A stretch of 59,286 bases of DNA from Flavobacteriales bacterium. GTDB lineage: Bacteria; Bacteroidota; Bacteroidia; JANQJC01. Numbering within the stretch: position 1 is the first letter of the stretch; every line of letters begins with the position of its first letter. The translations under genes were made by a program, and so were the position numbers. Location: the NCBI GenBank assembly GCA_028281825.1, contig JANQJC010000017.1, positions 1-59,286 on the forward strand. The letters are read 5' to 3'. Below the pieces are notes generated by a model that saw only the letters and a program-made list of their open reading frames with translations, was not told the DNA's origin and ran no database searches. Shown in pieces: positions 52,823-59,286 of the stretch.

Positions 52823-53410
52823 CTAATTTATCCGTGTTATCAATGATGACGTTAACTCGTTCAACTCCTTTACTTTTTGAGCAAAGTCCCCCTTGATGGT
52901 TTTCCTGAAGTTATTCAGGTTGGCAATCAAGCTATGTGTTTCATCCGGTAGGGCTTCTTCAAGGTATTGCCTAATCCGTTTGGCAAGGGTAGGACTCATG
53001 CCATTGGTGGAGATGCCGATTTTCAAATCACCCTTGGTAACAATGGAGCCTAGGTAGAAATCACACAGTTCAGGTGTGTCAGCAACATTGGTAAGGATAC
53101 CTCTTTTAGTGGTTTCGGTTTTGATTTCTTTGTGGAGCTTATAATTGTCAGTCGCCAGGATAACCACTTGTTTACCTTCTAAATCTTCAAGATGAAAGGG
53201 TCTTTGGAAGGCTTTCACATTGGGGTGGTCAAAAGTGATGTTGAATATCTCGTTAGACACCGTTGTGCCTACTATCTCCACCTTTGCATTGGGGCTGCTT
53301 TTTAGTATTGCGTTTAGCTTTTCCAATGCTACGTTGCCACCACCAACTATCAGGGTACTCAGGTTTTCCAATTTTAGGAATACCGGGAATAATTCGTTTC
53401 TGTTTGCCAT
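52823..53410 (-). CDS. cysG: precorrin-2 dehydrogenase / sirohydrochlorin ferrochelatase (siroheme synthase)
   Basis: 195 residues, matching the N-terminal CysG/Met8p-like part alone, without the methyltransferase half, which is the separate cobA gene upstream. FPVFLKLENLSTLIVGGGNV is the NAD-binding Rossmann start; ATDNYKLHKEI, GILTNVADTPELCDFYLGSI and ISTNGMSPTLAKRIRQYLEE are typical. It oxidises precorrin-2 and inserts Fe2+ to make siroheme, the cofactor of the sulfite reductase. It is third in the operon, 32 bases ahead of cysH. Confidence 0.9.
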   Translation of the reverse strand: MANRNELFPVFLKLENLSTLIVGGGNVALEKLNAILKSSPNAKVEIVGTTVSNEIFNITFDHPNVKAFQRPFHLEDLEGKQVVILATDNYKLHKEIKTETTKRGILTNVADTPELCDFYLGSIVTKGDLKIGISTNGMSPTLAKRIRQYLEEALPDETHSLIANLNNFRKTIKGDFAQKVKELNELTSSLITRIN

Positions 53411-53458
53411 CTATTGAATTGTTAAATTGATGAACTGTTAAATTATTGTTGTGTTTGT

Positions 53459-53515
53459 CATTCCGAGCAGAGTGAAGAATCTCTAATATCTATGAGACAC
53501 AAAATCTTGTGTCTC
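53459..53515. repeat. short intergenic repeat with hairpin between cobA and cysG
   Basis: The element starts TCATTCCGAGCAGAGTGAAG and contains a perfect 9-bp stem, GAGACACAA (53494-53502) with TTGTGTCTC (53507-53515). The style matches a repeat class frequently seen between Bacteroidota genes. There is no T run, so it is not a clear terminator. The stem ends next to the cobA stop codon. Confidence 0.5.
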
Positions 53516-54294
53516 TACTTTTTACCAACTGCCAATTGATGATTGCCCACTGCTTTTTCGAACTCGGGGTGATATTTCACTACTTCACCGATGACGATAA
53601 TTGCTGGGGCTGCCATTTGGTTTTTCTCTGATGTTTCAACGATTGAATCAATAGTACCCAGAGCGACTTTTTCATTAGGCAGAGAACCATTCTCAATAAT
53701 CGCTACAGGAACATCATTTTTGCCCAAACCTTTGAAAATCTCAGCGATTAAAGGCAACTTTTTCATACCCATCAGGATAACTACGGTTGCGGTGCTTTGA
53801 GCTGCTAATCCCAAATCGTTGCTTAGCTTTTTCTCCTTGGTGGTTCCTGTGATTACCCAAAAACTCTCACTTGAATCCCTGCGAGATACTGGTATCTTTT
53901 GTAATCCAGGTACACCAATAGAACTGCTGATACCAGGGATAACTTCCGTTTCAATTCCAAAAGCTTCGGCGTGTTCAATTTCTTCAGAGCCACGACCAAA
54001 CACAAATGGGTCGCCGCCTTTCAATCTTACTACATGCCCAAAGTTTAAGGCATATTCCACTATCATAGAGTTGATGTCTTCCTGCCTGGTAGAATGCTCA
54101 CCAGCACGTTTACCTACAAAGACCTGTTGTGCATGCTTGGGAACACACTTCAATAGGTCAGGGTGAACTAATGCGTCATACAATACAGCATCAGCTTCGG
54201 CCAGTGCCCATGCACCTTTAATACTTATCAATTCTGGGTCGCCAGGACCAGCGCCTACCAGAGTTAACTTTGGTTTTTTTCTTAAATCTTCCAT
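53515..54294 (-). CDS. cobA: uroporphyrinogen-III C-methyltransferase
   Basis: 259 residues. SAM-dependent methyltransferase: VGAGPGDPELISIKGAWAL, AVLYDALVHPDLL, VRLKGGDPFVFGRGSEE, VIPGISSSIGVPG and VILMGMKKL are the family blocks. It methylates uroporphyrinogen III twice to precorrin-2, first step to siroheme. It is second in the operon, 20 bases after the sulfite reductase gene. It shares the pathway with hemB at 11.0 kb. Confidence 0.95.
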   Translation of the reverse strand: MEDLRKKPKLTLVGAGPGDPELISIKGAWALAEADAVLYDALVHPDLLKCVPKHAQQVFVGKRAGEHSTRQEDINSMIVEYALNFGHVVRLKGGDPFVFGRGSEEIEHAEAFGIETEVIPGISSSIGVPGLQKIPVSRRDSSESFWVITGTTKEKKLSNDLGLAAQSTATVVILMGMKKLPLIAEIFKGLGKNDVPVAIIENGSLPNEKVALGTIDSIVETSEKNQMAAPAIIVIGEVVKYHPEFEKAVGNHQLAVGKK

Positions 54295-54314
54295 TTCAAT
54301 TGCCCGCAGGACTT

Positions 54315-56426
54315 TTATTGTTGTTTAACCTCTAATTGTTTGTTTCTAAATTCTTGTATCGTCTGTAAAAACTCTTTTGCCTCATTGAAGTAATCTACCG
54401 CGAAAGCTTCAGTCGGCTCAAACTTTTTCATTTGGAATACTATCTCGGGGAAGTTAGCTCTTAGCTTTAATTCACCTGTTTCAACAAATGTTTTTTGGAA
54501 ATCACTGATGATACCATGTTGAGTATTACATGAAACGCCAGCGCCTAATAGCAGTGCTTTGGCGCCATTCACGAAACCAGTGTAAGAGTGGTAAATTGAA
54601 TCAGCGAAAGCTCTGTTGGTCAAGCTATTCTTAGCCCAATCCAGTTTCTCTTCTGCATCATGGAATAGTGTTTGGACCAAGTCAATCACCACTCCCGCAC
54701 ATTCACCTACACCAATCTCTGGCTTGAAGGCCACGTCTTGCCCCCAATCGATATAATCATCAGCTACCAGTGTTTCTGTATCAGCCAGTGGCTTGAACAT
54801 TTGGTAGAAATAGTCTTTACCCTGACGCAAGTAGTAATCGTTAAAATACTCGCCCTCATTGGCATTGGCATCGTAATCATCCAGTGCTGTGCGCAACAAT
54901 TGTGGGGCGCGCTTGCTGGGGATTTTTATCACTTTATCTGCAACGGTGCCTTGTCCATCACCTAAAACGCCACCACCTAAAAGCACCTGAACGGCTGGCA
55001 GCACCTGACCAGAATTTCTAATAGAACTGCCATGAAAACCAATGTTGGCAATGCCATGCTGGCCGCAAGAGTTCATACAACCGCTAATTTTTATCTTCAT
55101 TTGGTTGTTGTGGATAAGGTCTGGATACTCGTCCGTGATAACTCTTTCCAACTCTTTAGCAGTTGATGTGCTATTGCTGATGCCCAAATTACACGTATCG
55201 GTTCCTGGGCATGCAGTAATATCAGCAATGCTATCAAAGCCGGGGAGCGATAGACCTATTTTAGTCAAAGCTAAGTATAGGTGAGGTAGAGCCTCTTTCC
55301 TTACGTACTTTAATAAGTAGCCTTGATTAACTGTGATACGGATATCGTCGGCAGCATATTCTTTAGCTACTGCTGCAAACTCACGGGCTTTATCAGAAGT
55401 TAAATTACCCAATACTACACGAACATAAACACCGTAAAAGCCTTTTTGCTTCTGCTCGAAAACGTTGGTCTTTTGCCAATCATCATAGTGCTTTTGGTTG
55501 GGGATAACAGCTTCGCCGTAATCCTTTTCAGGAAGTGGCTCGGGTTGCTTTATTGAATCCCTGTTCACTTTAAAGGTCTTGTTCTTTAGGGCAGGCTTTT
55601 CTTCCTCTACCATTTCCAGTACCTTTTCCATGCCTAGTTCCTGGAACAGGTATTTAAAACGGGCCTTGTTTCTGCGGTTTCTTTCACCAAAGCGGTCAAA
55701 TATTCTCAAAACAGCCTCTGTGAAAGGCATCATTTGGTCTTCTTCAAGAAACTCATAGGCGGTTTCAGCAAGAAAAGGCTGAGCGCCCAGGCCACCGCCT
55801 ACCATTACTTTAAAGCCGCGTATTTCTTTATCACCCTGGTACTTCACTTTAGGAATGAAACCAATGTCGTGTATAAAAGTGAAGGCTGAATCTTTCTCAC
55901 TGCTGGCAAATGCAATCTTGAACTTGCGGCCCATCTCCTGGCAAATTGGGTTGCGTAGGAAGTAGCGGAACATCTCGTAAGCATAAGGTGAAACATCAAA
56001 GGGCTCTTCAGGGTCAATGCCAGCTTTGTCAGAAGCAGTGATATTCCTCACGGTATTACCGCAAGCCTCGCGAAGGGTGATTTCTGACTGCTCCAGTTTG
56101 TGCCATAATTCAGGGGTTCTGTCCAAGCTCACATAATGGATTTGGATGTCCTGACGGGTAGTAGCATGAAGCGTACTACTGGCGTATTCGTCGCTCAAGT
56201 CGGCAATTTTGACCAACTGGTGGGCAGTCATTCTACCAAATGGAATCTTGATACGAACCATTTGTACGCCTTGCTGGCGCTGACCGTATACACCCCTTGC
56301 CAGTCGCAGGCTACGGAACTTTTCTTCGTCTATCTTACCGTCATGAAAAAGCTTGATTTTCTTCTCCAGGTCGATGATGTCCTGTTCCACTACGGGGTTT
56401 TCTAACTCTGTTCTAAAACTTTGCAT
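54315..56426 (-). CDS. ferredoxin-type assimilatory sulfite reductase
   Basis: 703 residues in two ferredoxin-like/siroheme repeats. The first has FGRMTAHQLVKIADLSDEYA and LREACGNTVRNITA. The cluster-siroheme Cys residues are CPGTDTCNLG near 407 and CMNSCGQHGIANIGF near 450 (Cys-x5-Cys and Cys-x3-Cys). It reduces sulfite to sulfide with six electrons; a nitrite role is possible for this family, but the company of cobA, cysG and cysH favours sulfite. It is first of the operon. A Cys-rich leader peptide, terminator and antiterminator candidate lie upstream. Confidence 0.92.
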   Translation of the reverse strand: MQSFRTELENPVVEQDIIDLEKKIKLFHDGKIDEEKFRSLRLARGVYGQRQQGVQMVRIKIPFGRMTAHQLVKIADLSDEYASSTLHATTRQDIQIHYVSLDRTPELWHKLEQSEITLREACGNTVRNITASDKAGIDPEEPFDVSPYAYEMFRYFLRNPICQEMGRKFKIAFASSEKDSAFTFIHDIGFIPKVKYQGDKEIRGFKVMVGGGLGAQPFLAETAYEFLEEDQMMPFTEAVLRIFDRFGERNRRNKARFKYLFQELGMEKVLEMVEEEKPALKNKTFKVNRDSIKQPEPLPEKDYGEAVIPNQKHYDDWQKTNVFEQKQKGFYGVYVRVVLGNLTSDKAREFAAVAKEYAADDIRITVNQGYLLKYVRKEALPHLYLALTKIGLSLPGFDSIADITACPGTDTCNLGISNSTSTAKELERVITDEYPDLIHNNQMKIKISGCMNSCGQHGIANIGFHGSSIRNSGQVLPAVQVLLGGGVLGDGQGTVADKVIKIPSKRAPQLLRTALDDYDANANEGEYFNDYYLRQGKDYFYQMFKPLADTETLVADDYIDWGQDVAFKPEIGVGECAGVVIDLVQTLFHDAEEKLDWAKNSLTNRAFADSIYHSYTGFVNGAKALLLGAGVSCNTQHGIISDFQKTFVETGELKLRANFPEIVFQMKKFEPTEAFAVDYFNEAKEFLQTIQEFRNKQLEVKQQ

Positions 56427-56449
56427 TTCACTCTTTAATTTTTTCCAAC

Positions 56450-56482
56450 AAAAAAGGCCTTCCAGTTTTCCGAAAGGCCTTT
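56450..56482 (-). terminator. attenuator terminator ahead of the sulfite reductase gene
   Basis: Reading the minus strand, AAAGGCCTT (56482-56474) pairs perfectly with AAGGCCTTT (56461-56453) around a 12-base loop, followed by a T run reaching 56450. It ends 23 bases before the sulfite reductase ATG, so it would stop transcription ahead of the structural genes. The 5' arm overlaps the segment that can pair with bases just after the leader peptide stop (56525-56518). Confidence 0.82.
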
Positions 56483-56525
56483 ATCAATATTCTTTGATAA
56501 ATAAATTCCTATGTGAGGGCCTTTC
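56472..56525 (-). promoter_or_regulatory. candidate antiterminator stem
   Basis: On the minus strand GAAAGGCC (56525-56518) is exactly complementary to GGCCTTTC (56479-56472), which includes most of the 5' arm of the terminator. The 38-base loop between them holds its own perfect hairpin, TTTATCAA with TTGATAAA, directly beside the 3' pairing segment. The two structures (terminator and antiterminator) are mutually exclusive. This is read from the sequence; the switching is inferred. Confidence 0.7.
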
Positions 56526-56527
56526 AA

Positions 56528-56602
56528 CTATAAAGCACAGCAAGTACAGCACATTGTACAACATGTAGCTTTAATTCCGTTGAAAGTCCAGTTTGTTTTC
56601 AT
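56528..56602 (-). CDS. Cys-rich leader peptide of the sulfur operon, 24 aa
   Basis: Translated from the ATG at 56602 to the TAG at 56530-56528: MKTNWTFNGIKATC, then CTMCCTCCAL. Six Cys fall in the last 11 residues (positions 14, 15, 18, 19, 21, 22; bases 56563-56537). The same frame is open to 56710, but the promoter at 56641-56611 lies inside that extension, so the short start is preferred. The stop codon is two bases before the 5' antiterminator strand. Ribosome position at Cys codons would therefore control the folding. Analogous to the poly-Cys leader peptides of mycobacteria and to the trp/his leaders of enterobacteria; expected to be regulatory rather than functional as protein. Confidence 0.78.
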   Translation of the reverse strand: MKTNWTFNGIKATCCTMCCTCCAL

Positions 56603-56610
56603 TTGAGCTG

Positions 56611-56641
56611 CAAATATAGGGTAGGATTTAATACAAAGCAA
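56611..56641 (-). promoter_or_regulatory. promoter of the Cys leader peptide and sulfur operon
   Basis: On the minus strand TTG (56641-56639), a 20-base spacer, and TATATTTG (56618-56611) match the Bacteroidota TTG / TAnnTTTG consensus exactly. Only 8 bases separate the -7 element from the leader ATG, so the mRNA would start at or a few bases from the start codon. Confidence 0.75.
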
Positions 56642-56746
56642 TAGGTGAATAGAAATTGATGTAAAAAGTCGGCGAACGGACGGGGAATTGGTATATTGCG
56701 GGTGAGGCAAATTGATTTTTAGAAAAGCGTACTAAAGAAATACTAA

Positions 56747-57139
56747 ATGGAAACTTCAAATATTATTGCTCTATTCTTGGGCGGAATAGGATTTATTATA
56801 TCTATTGTTGGATTTGTAGTTACCCCTGTAATTAATCTCCGGTCTAAAAGATTGGAAAAAAGACTGGAGTATCGATTTCAATTATTTCAAAGAATACTTG
56901 AACTATGGGAATTGACACATAAAACTAGTGCCCTTGACAAATCATCTGAACCTTTGATATTTGAAATAAACAAACTAATTCAGTTGTATGGGTATAGCTC
57001 TGAGATAAAATTGTTTAGAGAAGTAATTGACAGCTATAACCAATACGGCAGAGAACAAACTGACAGTAAACGACGGGCGTTAGTCTTGAAATTTAATAGT
57101 TTTTTTGAAAGTTCATTTAACACATATAGAGGAAATTAG
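56747..57139 (+). CDS. hypothetical single-pass membrane protein
   Basis: 130 residues. One N-terminal membrane helix (IIALFLGGIGFIISIVGFVV) followed by a charged, probably coiled-coil helical domain (RSKRLEKRLEYRFQLFQRIL) that would lie in the cytoplasm. I recognise no family. It is divergent from the sulfur operon. Codon use is ordinary, but base composition is a little more AT-rich than the neighbours. Confidence 0.6.
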   Translation: METSNIIALFLGGIGFIISIVGFVVTPVINLRSKRLEKRLEYRFQLFQRILELWELTHKTSALDKSSEPLIFEINKLIQLYGYSSEIKLFREVIDSYNQYGREQTDSKRRALVLKFNSFFESSFNTYRGN

Positions 57140-57221
57140 ATTGGGAAAACTTGAATGAAAAACCTTATAGAAACATGACTCCGACGTAAGGAACTAGCAA
57201 TCCTTCGTCAATAAATACCCC

Positions 57222-58034
57222 CTAACACATATCCACCCCAATCCTAAACTCAAATTTTTGAGGGACAGGAGCGCCGTTTTCATCAGTTGCTGGTTGCCAG
57301 TCAGGCATTTTTTCAATTAATTTTATTAGTAGCTCGTCAACCTTGTCATTTTGGGAGGATTGGAGCAGTTTAGTGTTTGTAGCTTTCCCTTTTTCATTGA
57401 TGGTAAATTCTACGGTGGCTACAGGCACTTCAGATAGCTTTAGTGCTTTAATCTCTTTCTCGCTGTTTTTTGTGAGGTAGGTAATCAATGCCTCATAACC
57501 ATCAGGGTAATAGGCTTCGGTTGCCGGCATTATACCGATGGCTACTCTCATTCCTGAGGCTTCTAATTGCTCGGTTATCACATTCCTCATCCTGTAATCA
57601 ACTTCAATTTTGATATGGTCGTCCACTTCCATCTTTTGTAGCCTTTCTAGTTGAGCAGGAGTTATTTTATTGTCAGGGCCAGTTATCTTTTCTTCGTAAC
57701 CATCGTGCACAAAAACTATAACTACCTTTTGGTATTCATCAATCCATGTGCTGGGGTAATTAGGTACAATGTCATCAATGTATTTCGCATTATAGAGTTG
57801 AGTCTTGGTGACGCTCACAAAACGCTTCCTCACCACTGAGTAAAATAGCCTGTCATTCTTAAGTTGAGTATTACCAATAATGGACTCTATATCGAAGCAA
57901 TCAACTATTTCTATTTGTTCTTTTTTGGGTTCGCAACATTGGGCTTCTGCAACTTTGGTTGTGCTGTTAATAGCATAAAGAGATACAGCAAGAAAGCCAA
58001 TCATTGAACTGGTTATTAGACCAAGTGTTTTCAT
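57222..58034 (-). CDS. exported protein with TonB C-terminal-like domain
   Basis: 270 residues. Signal or anchor (TLGLITSSMIGFLAVSLYAI). About 150 residues of unknown type follow, then a C-terminal TonB-fold domain (about 190-270: VPVATVEFTINEKGKATNTK, LLIKLIEKMPDWQPATDENG, VPQKFEFRIG). Two CysCys/Cys motifs occur early (AQCCEPKK). Function unknown. It is divergent from the membrane-anchored winged-helix regulator, and the shared intergenic region has repeated ATGTAAA sites, so it may be that regulator's target. Confidence 0.75.
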   Translation of the reverse strand: MKTLGLITSSMIGFLAVSLYAINSTTKVAEAQCCEPKKEQIEIVDCFDIESIIGNTQLKNDRLFYSVVRKRFVSVTKTQLYNAKYIDDIVPNYPSTWIDEYQKVVIVFVHDGYEEKITGPDNKITPAQLERLQKMEVDDHIKIEVDYRMRNVITEQLEASGMRVAIGIMPATEAYYPDGYEALITYLTKNSEKEIKALKLSEVPVATVEFTINEKGKATNTKLLQSSQNDKVDELLIKLIEKMPDWQPATDENGAPVPQKFEFRIGVDMC

Positions 58035-58100
58035 TTTTTCGGGTTTTTGAATTTCTGTAGCCTAAAACTACGCAGTCCTTATGAGTGCTAGATTTAATCA

Positions 58101-58137
58101 ATGTAAATTAATGTAAATGCTATGTAAAAGTTTACAT
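58101..58137. promoter_or_regulatory. phased ATGTAAA repeats, probable OmpR-type binding site
   Basis: ATGTAAA occurs at 58101-58107, 58111-58117 and 58122-58128 (steps of 10 and 11 bases), and its inverse TTTACAT at 58131-58137. Repeats at one-helix-turn spacing are typical of OmpR/PhoB-family winged-helix binding. The block sits between the divergent TonB-domain and winged-helix genes, 20-56 bases ahead of a TTG/TATCTTTA promoter-like pair (58157-58184). Confidence 0.55.
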
Positions 58138-58188
58138 ATAGCCCTTAGAGACGGGATTGCTGGCAGGATAAAAGAATATCTTTACACG

Positions 58189-59040
58189 ATGAAGAAGTAT
58201 GTGGGAATAGGTATTTTATTGGCAGTTATCTTTTTTGTGGTTGCTGGCTGTGCCAAAAAAGAACAGGTAAGCCAAGAGCACATTGAAGTGGTGTTGAGAA
58301 AGGTGGGGCATGAAATATTGTTACTTTCAAATGATAGCACATCACTTGTTCACCCTATAATACATAACGGCAATAAATATCGTATCCAATTTGAAGCTGA
58401 TATTGGTTTTCAGCCAGATAGCCTAGTGGGCGTGGTTGACACTTTGATAAAAAATGAATTGTCCAATAAGCATTACTTGGTGCAGGTTCAGGAGTGCGAA
58501 ACCTATGATGTTGTTTATAGTTTTGAAATAAAATATTCAGAACCTGAGCCTTTGGTTTTGATACCATGTGGTACCCGCACCCAACCAAAAGCTTGCTACG
58601 AAATTGTGGTTCAATTTATGCTGGATACGCAGCAGTCGGGCTATGGCACTTACGCCGTTGTATTGTTGCTTGTAGTTTTGATAGGTGGCGGGCTGTTTTT
58701 TATAAAAAGGAATAAAGCAGCGATAATTGATGATGACCTGATTAAAATAGGAGATTATCAGTATAACACCCGAACAATGGTACTTATTTATGACGATGAA
58801 ACAATTGAATTAACTAGTAAAGAAGCTGAATTGTTGAGTGTGCTTTATGGCTCGGTTAATAATACTATCGACCGCGATATTATCCTCAATAAAGTGTGGG
58901 GCAACGAGGGTGATTATATTGGGCGAACACTTGATGTATTCATCTCAAAATTGAGGAAGAAGCTGGAAAAGGATAGCTCAATTGAGATAAGAAATGTAAG
59001 AGGAGTGGGGTATAAGTTGATTGTGAATGGGGGAACTTAG
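58189..59040 (+). CDS. membrane-anchored OmpR-type winged-helix regulator
   Basis: 283 residues from the ATG at 58189; the frame extends to 58117, but that would read through the repeat sites and promoter-like bases. N-terminal signal with a lipobox-like end (VIFFVVAGC), an extracytoplasmic region of about 130 residues with paired Cys, one membrane helix (about 157-175, VVLLLVVLIGGGLFF), and a C-terminal Trans_reg_C winged helix (about 195-283: IELTSKEAELLSVLYG, IGRTLDVFISKLRKKLEKD, IRNVRGVGYKL). No receiver domain. It is a one-component sensor with DNA-binding end inside the cell, the reverse orientation to ToxR. Confidence 0.82.
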   Translation: MKKYVGIGILLAVIFFVVAGCAKKEQVSQEHIEVVLRKVGHEILLLSNDSTSLVHPIIHNGNKYRIQFEADIGFQPDSLVGVVDTLIKNELSNKHYLVQVQECETYDVVYSFEIKYSEPEPLVLIPCGTRTQPKACYEIVVQFMLDTQQSGYGTYAVVLLLVVLIGGGLFFIKRNKAAIIDDDLIKIGDYQYNTRTMVLIYDDETIELTSKEAELLSVLYGSVNNTIDRDIILNKVWGNEGDYIGRTLDVFISKLRKKLEKDSSIEIRNVRGVGYKLIVNGGT

Positions 59041-59181
59041 TTGGCAGAAAGTAGTATGATAGAATATTAAATAAGGGTTTCAAACCTTTATCAATTAAAC
59101 TTCTCCCGCTACATTCCTCAAACTCTACCAAAAAACCATGTGGTAGTAGGGTTAATCGATTTCAATGCCGAGATTTGCAGA

Positions 59182-59286
59182 ATGAAAAAGGATGACTTTA
59201 TCCAGCCACACCAAGTTGACTGGAAAAAAGAGTTTGATATTATTAAGAGTAAATTGCAAGATACATTACAAGATTATAATGTAGAT
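59182..59286 (+). CDS. GrpB-like nucleotidyltransferase-fold protein, 5' part
   Basis: The frame from the ATG at 59182 runs off the window after 35 codons. MKKDDFIQPHQVDWKKEFDI and IKSKLQDTL resemble the start of GrpB/UPF0157 proteins (usually I-x-P-Y-D-x-x-W-x3-F). Function of the family is poorly known; a nucleotidyltransferase fold is assumed. The 141-base gap before it shows no clear promoter. Only a partial call is possible. Confidence 0.5.
   Translation, partial: MKKDDFIQPHQVDWKKEFDIIKSKLQDTLQDYNVD

Noticed and set aside
56528-56710. 60-codon minus-strand frame containing the Cys-rich peptide
   Set aside because: The consensus promoter (56641-56611) lies inside the upstream part, so only the ATG at 56602 fits; the first 36 codons look non-coding.
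1-59286. CRISPR arrays, tRNA/rRNA genes, insertion sequences and prophage
   Set aside because: No regularly spaced repeats, transposase-like proteins, or RNA-gene-like sequence seen on reading all gaps.

Overview
The window reads as chromosomal DNA from a Bacteroidota bacterium, most likely a marine or soil member of the Cytophagales. The evidence is a type IX secretion sorting tail at 358-1266, TAnnTTTG-type promoter elements in front of several genes, few strong Shine-Dalgarno sites, a bacillithiol enzyme (BshA), fused E1 alpha/beta and fused formiminotransferase-cyclodeaminase enzymes, and many small secreted lipoproteins and outer-membrane proteins. I see no tRNA or rRNA genes, insertion sequence, prophage or CRISPR array. 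Coding density is high and no gene-free stretch exceeds about 225 bases.

Layout. 1-5.1 kb: secreted C1q-like and sorting-tail proteins, a sugar-epimerase-like protein, and a TonB-domain/WD40/secreted-protein operon. 5.1-14.3 kb: htpG, a MORN-repeat protein, comB, a c-type-heme-like lipoprotein, a papain-family peptidase followed by yidD and hemB, three tandem EGF-like lipoproteins, and a very small FeoB-associated membrane protein. 14.3-23.2 kb: fused 2-oxo acid dehydrogenase E1, a membrane patatin-like lipase, ftcD-hutI (histidine breakdown), a PDZ protein and bshA. 23.4-27.8 kb: two universal stress proteins and a SiaC-like protein facing a 7TM/SpoIIE phosphatase. 27.9-36.4 kb: xerD-like recombinase, aroQ, a membrane ferredoxin plus flavoprotein pair, paired Cys-rich lipoproteins, a DUF547 protein, and alkB divergent from a TetR regulator. 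36.4-39.7 kb: four tandem related outer-membrane proteins.

39.7-46.5 kb holds a minus-strand operon of unusual composition: PqqD-like protein, ATP-grasp ligase, PLP amino-acid decarboxylase-like enzyme, a urea-transporter/M23-peptidase fusion, and two TPR proteins, one with a predicted outer-membrane barrel. It may make and export or deploy an amino-acid-derived product at the cell envelope; the function is unknown.

50.8-56.6 kb holds the sulfate/siroheme assimilation operon (sulfite reductase, cobA, siroheme synthase, cysH, then hom). Ahead of it lies what I consider the best discovery in the window. A 24-residue leader peptide ends in six cysteines, and its ATG is only 8 nt from a good Bacteroidota promoter. 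A terminator follows, and a segment just after the leader stop codon is exactly complementary to the 5' arm of that terminator. The arrangement looks like a cysteine-sensing ribosome-mediated attenuator on a leaderless or nearly leaderless mRNA.

The right end has a TonB-domain protein divergent from a membrane-anchored winged-helix regulator, with phased ATGTAAA repeats between them, and the start of a GrpB-like gene.
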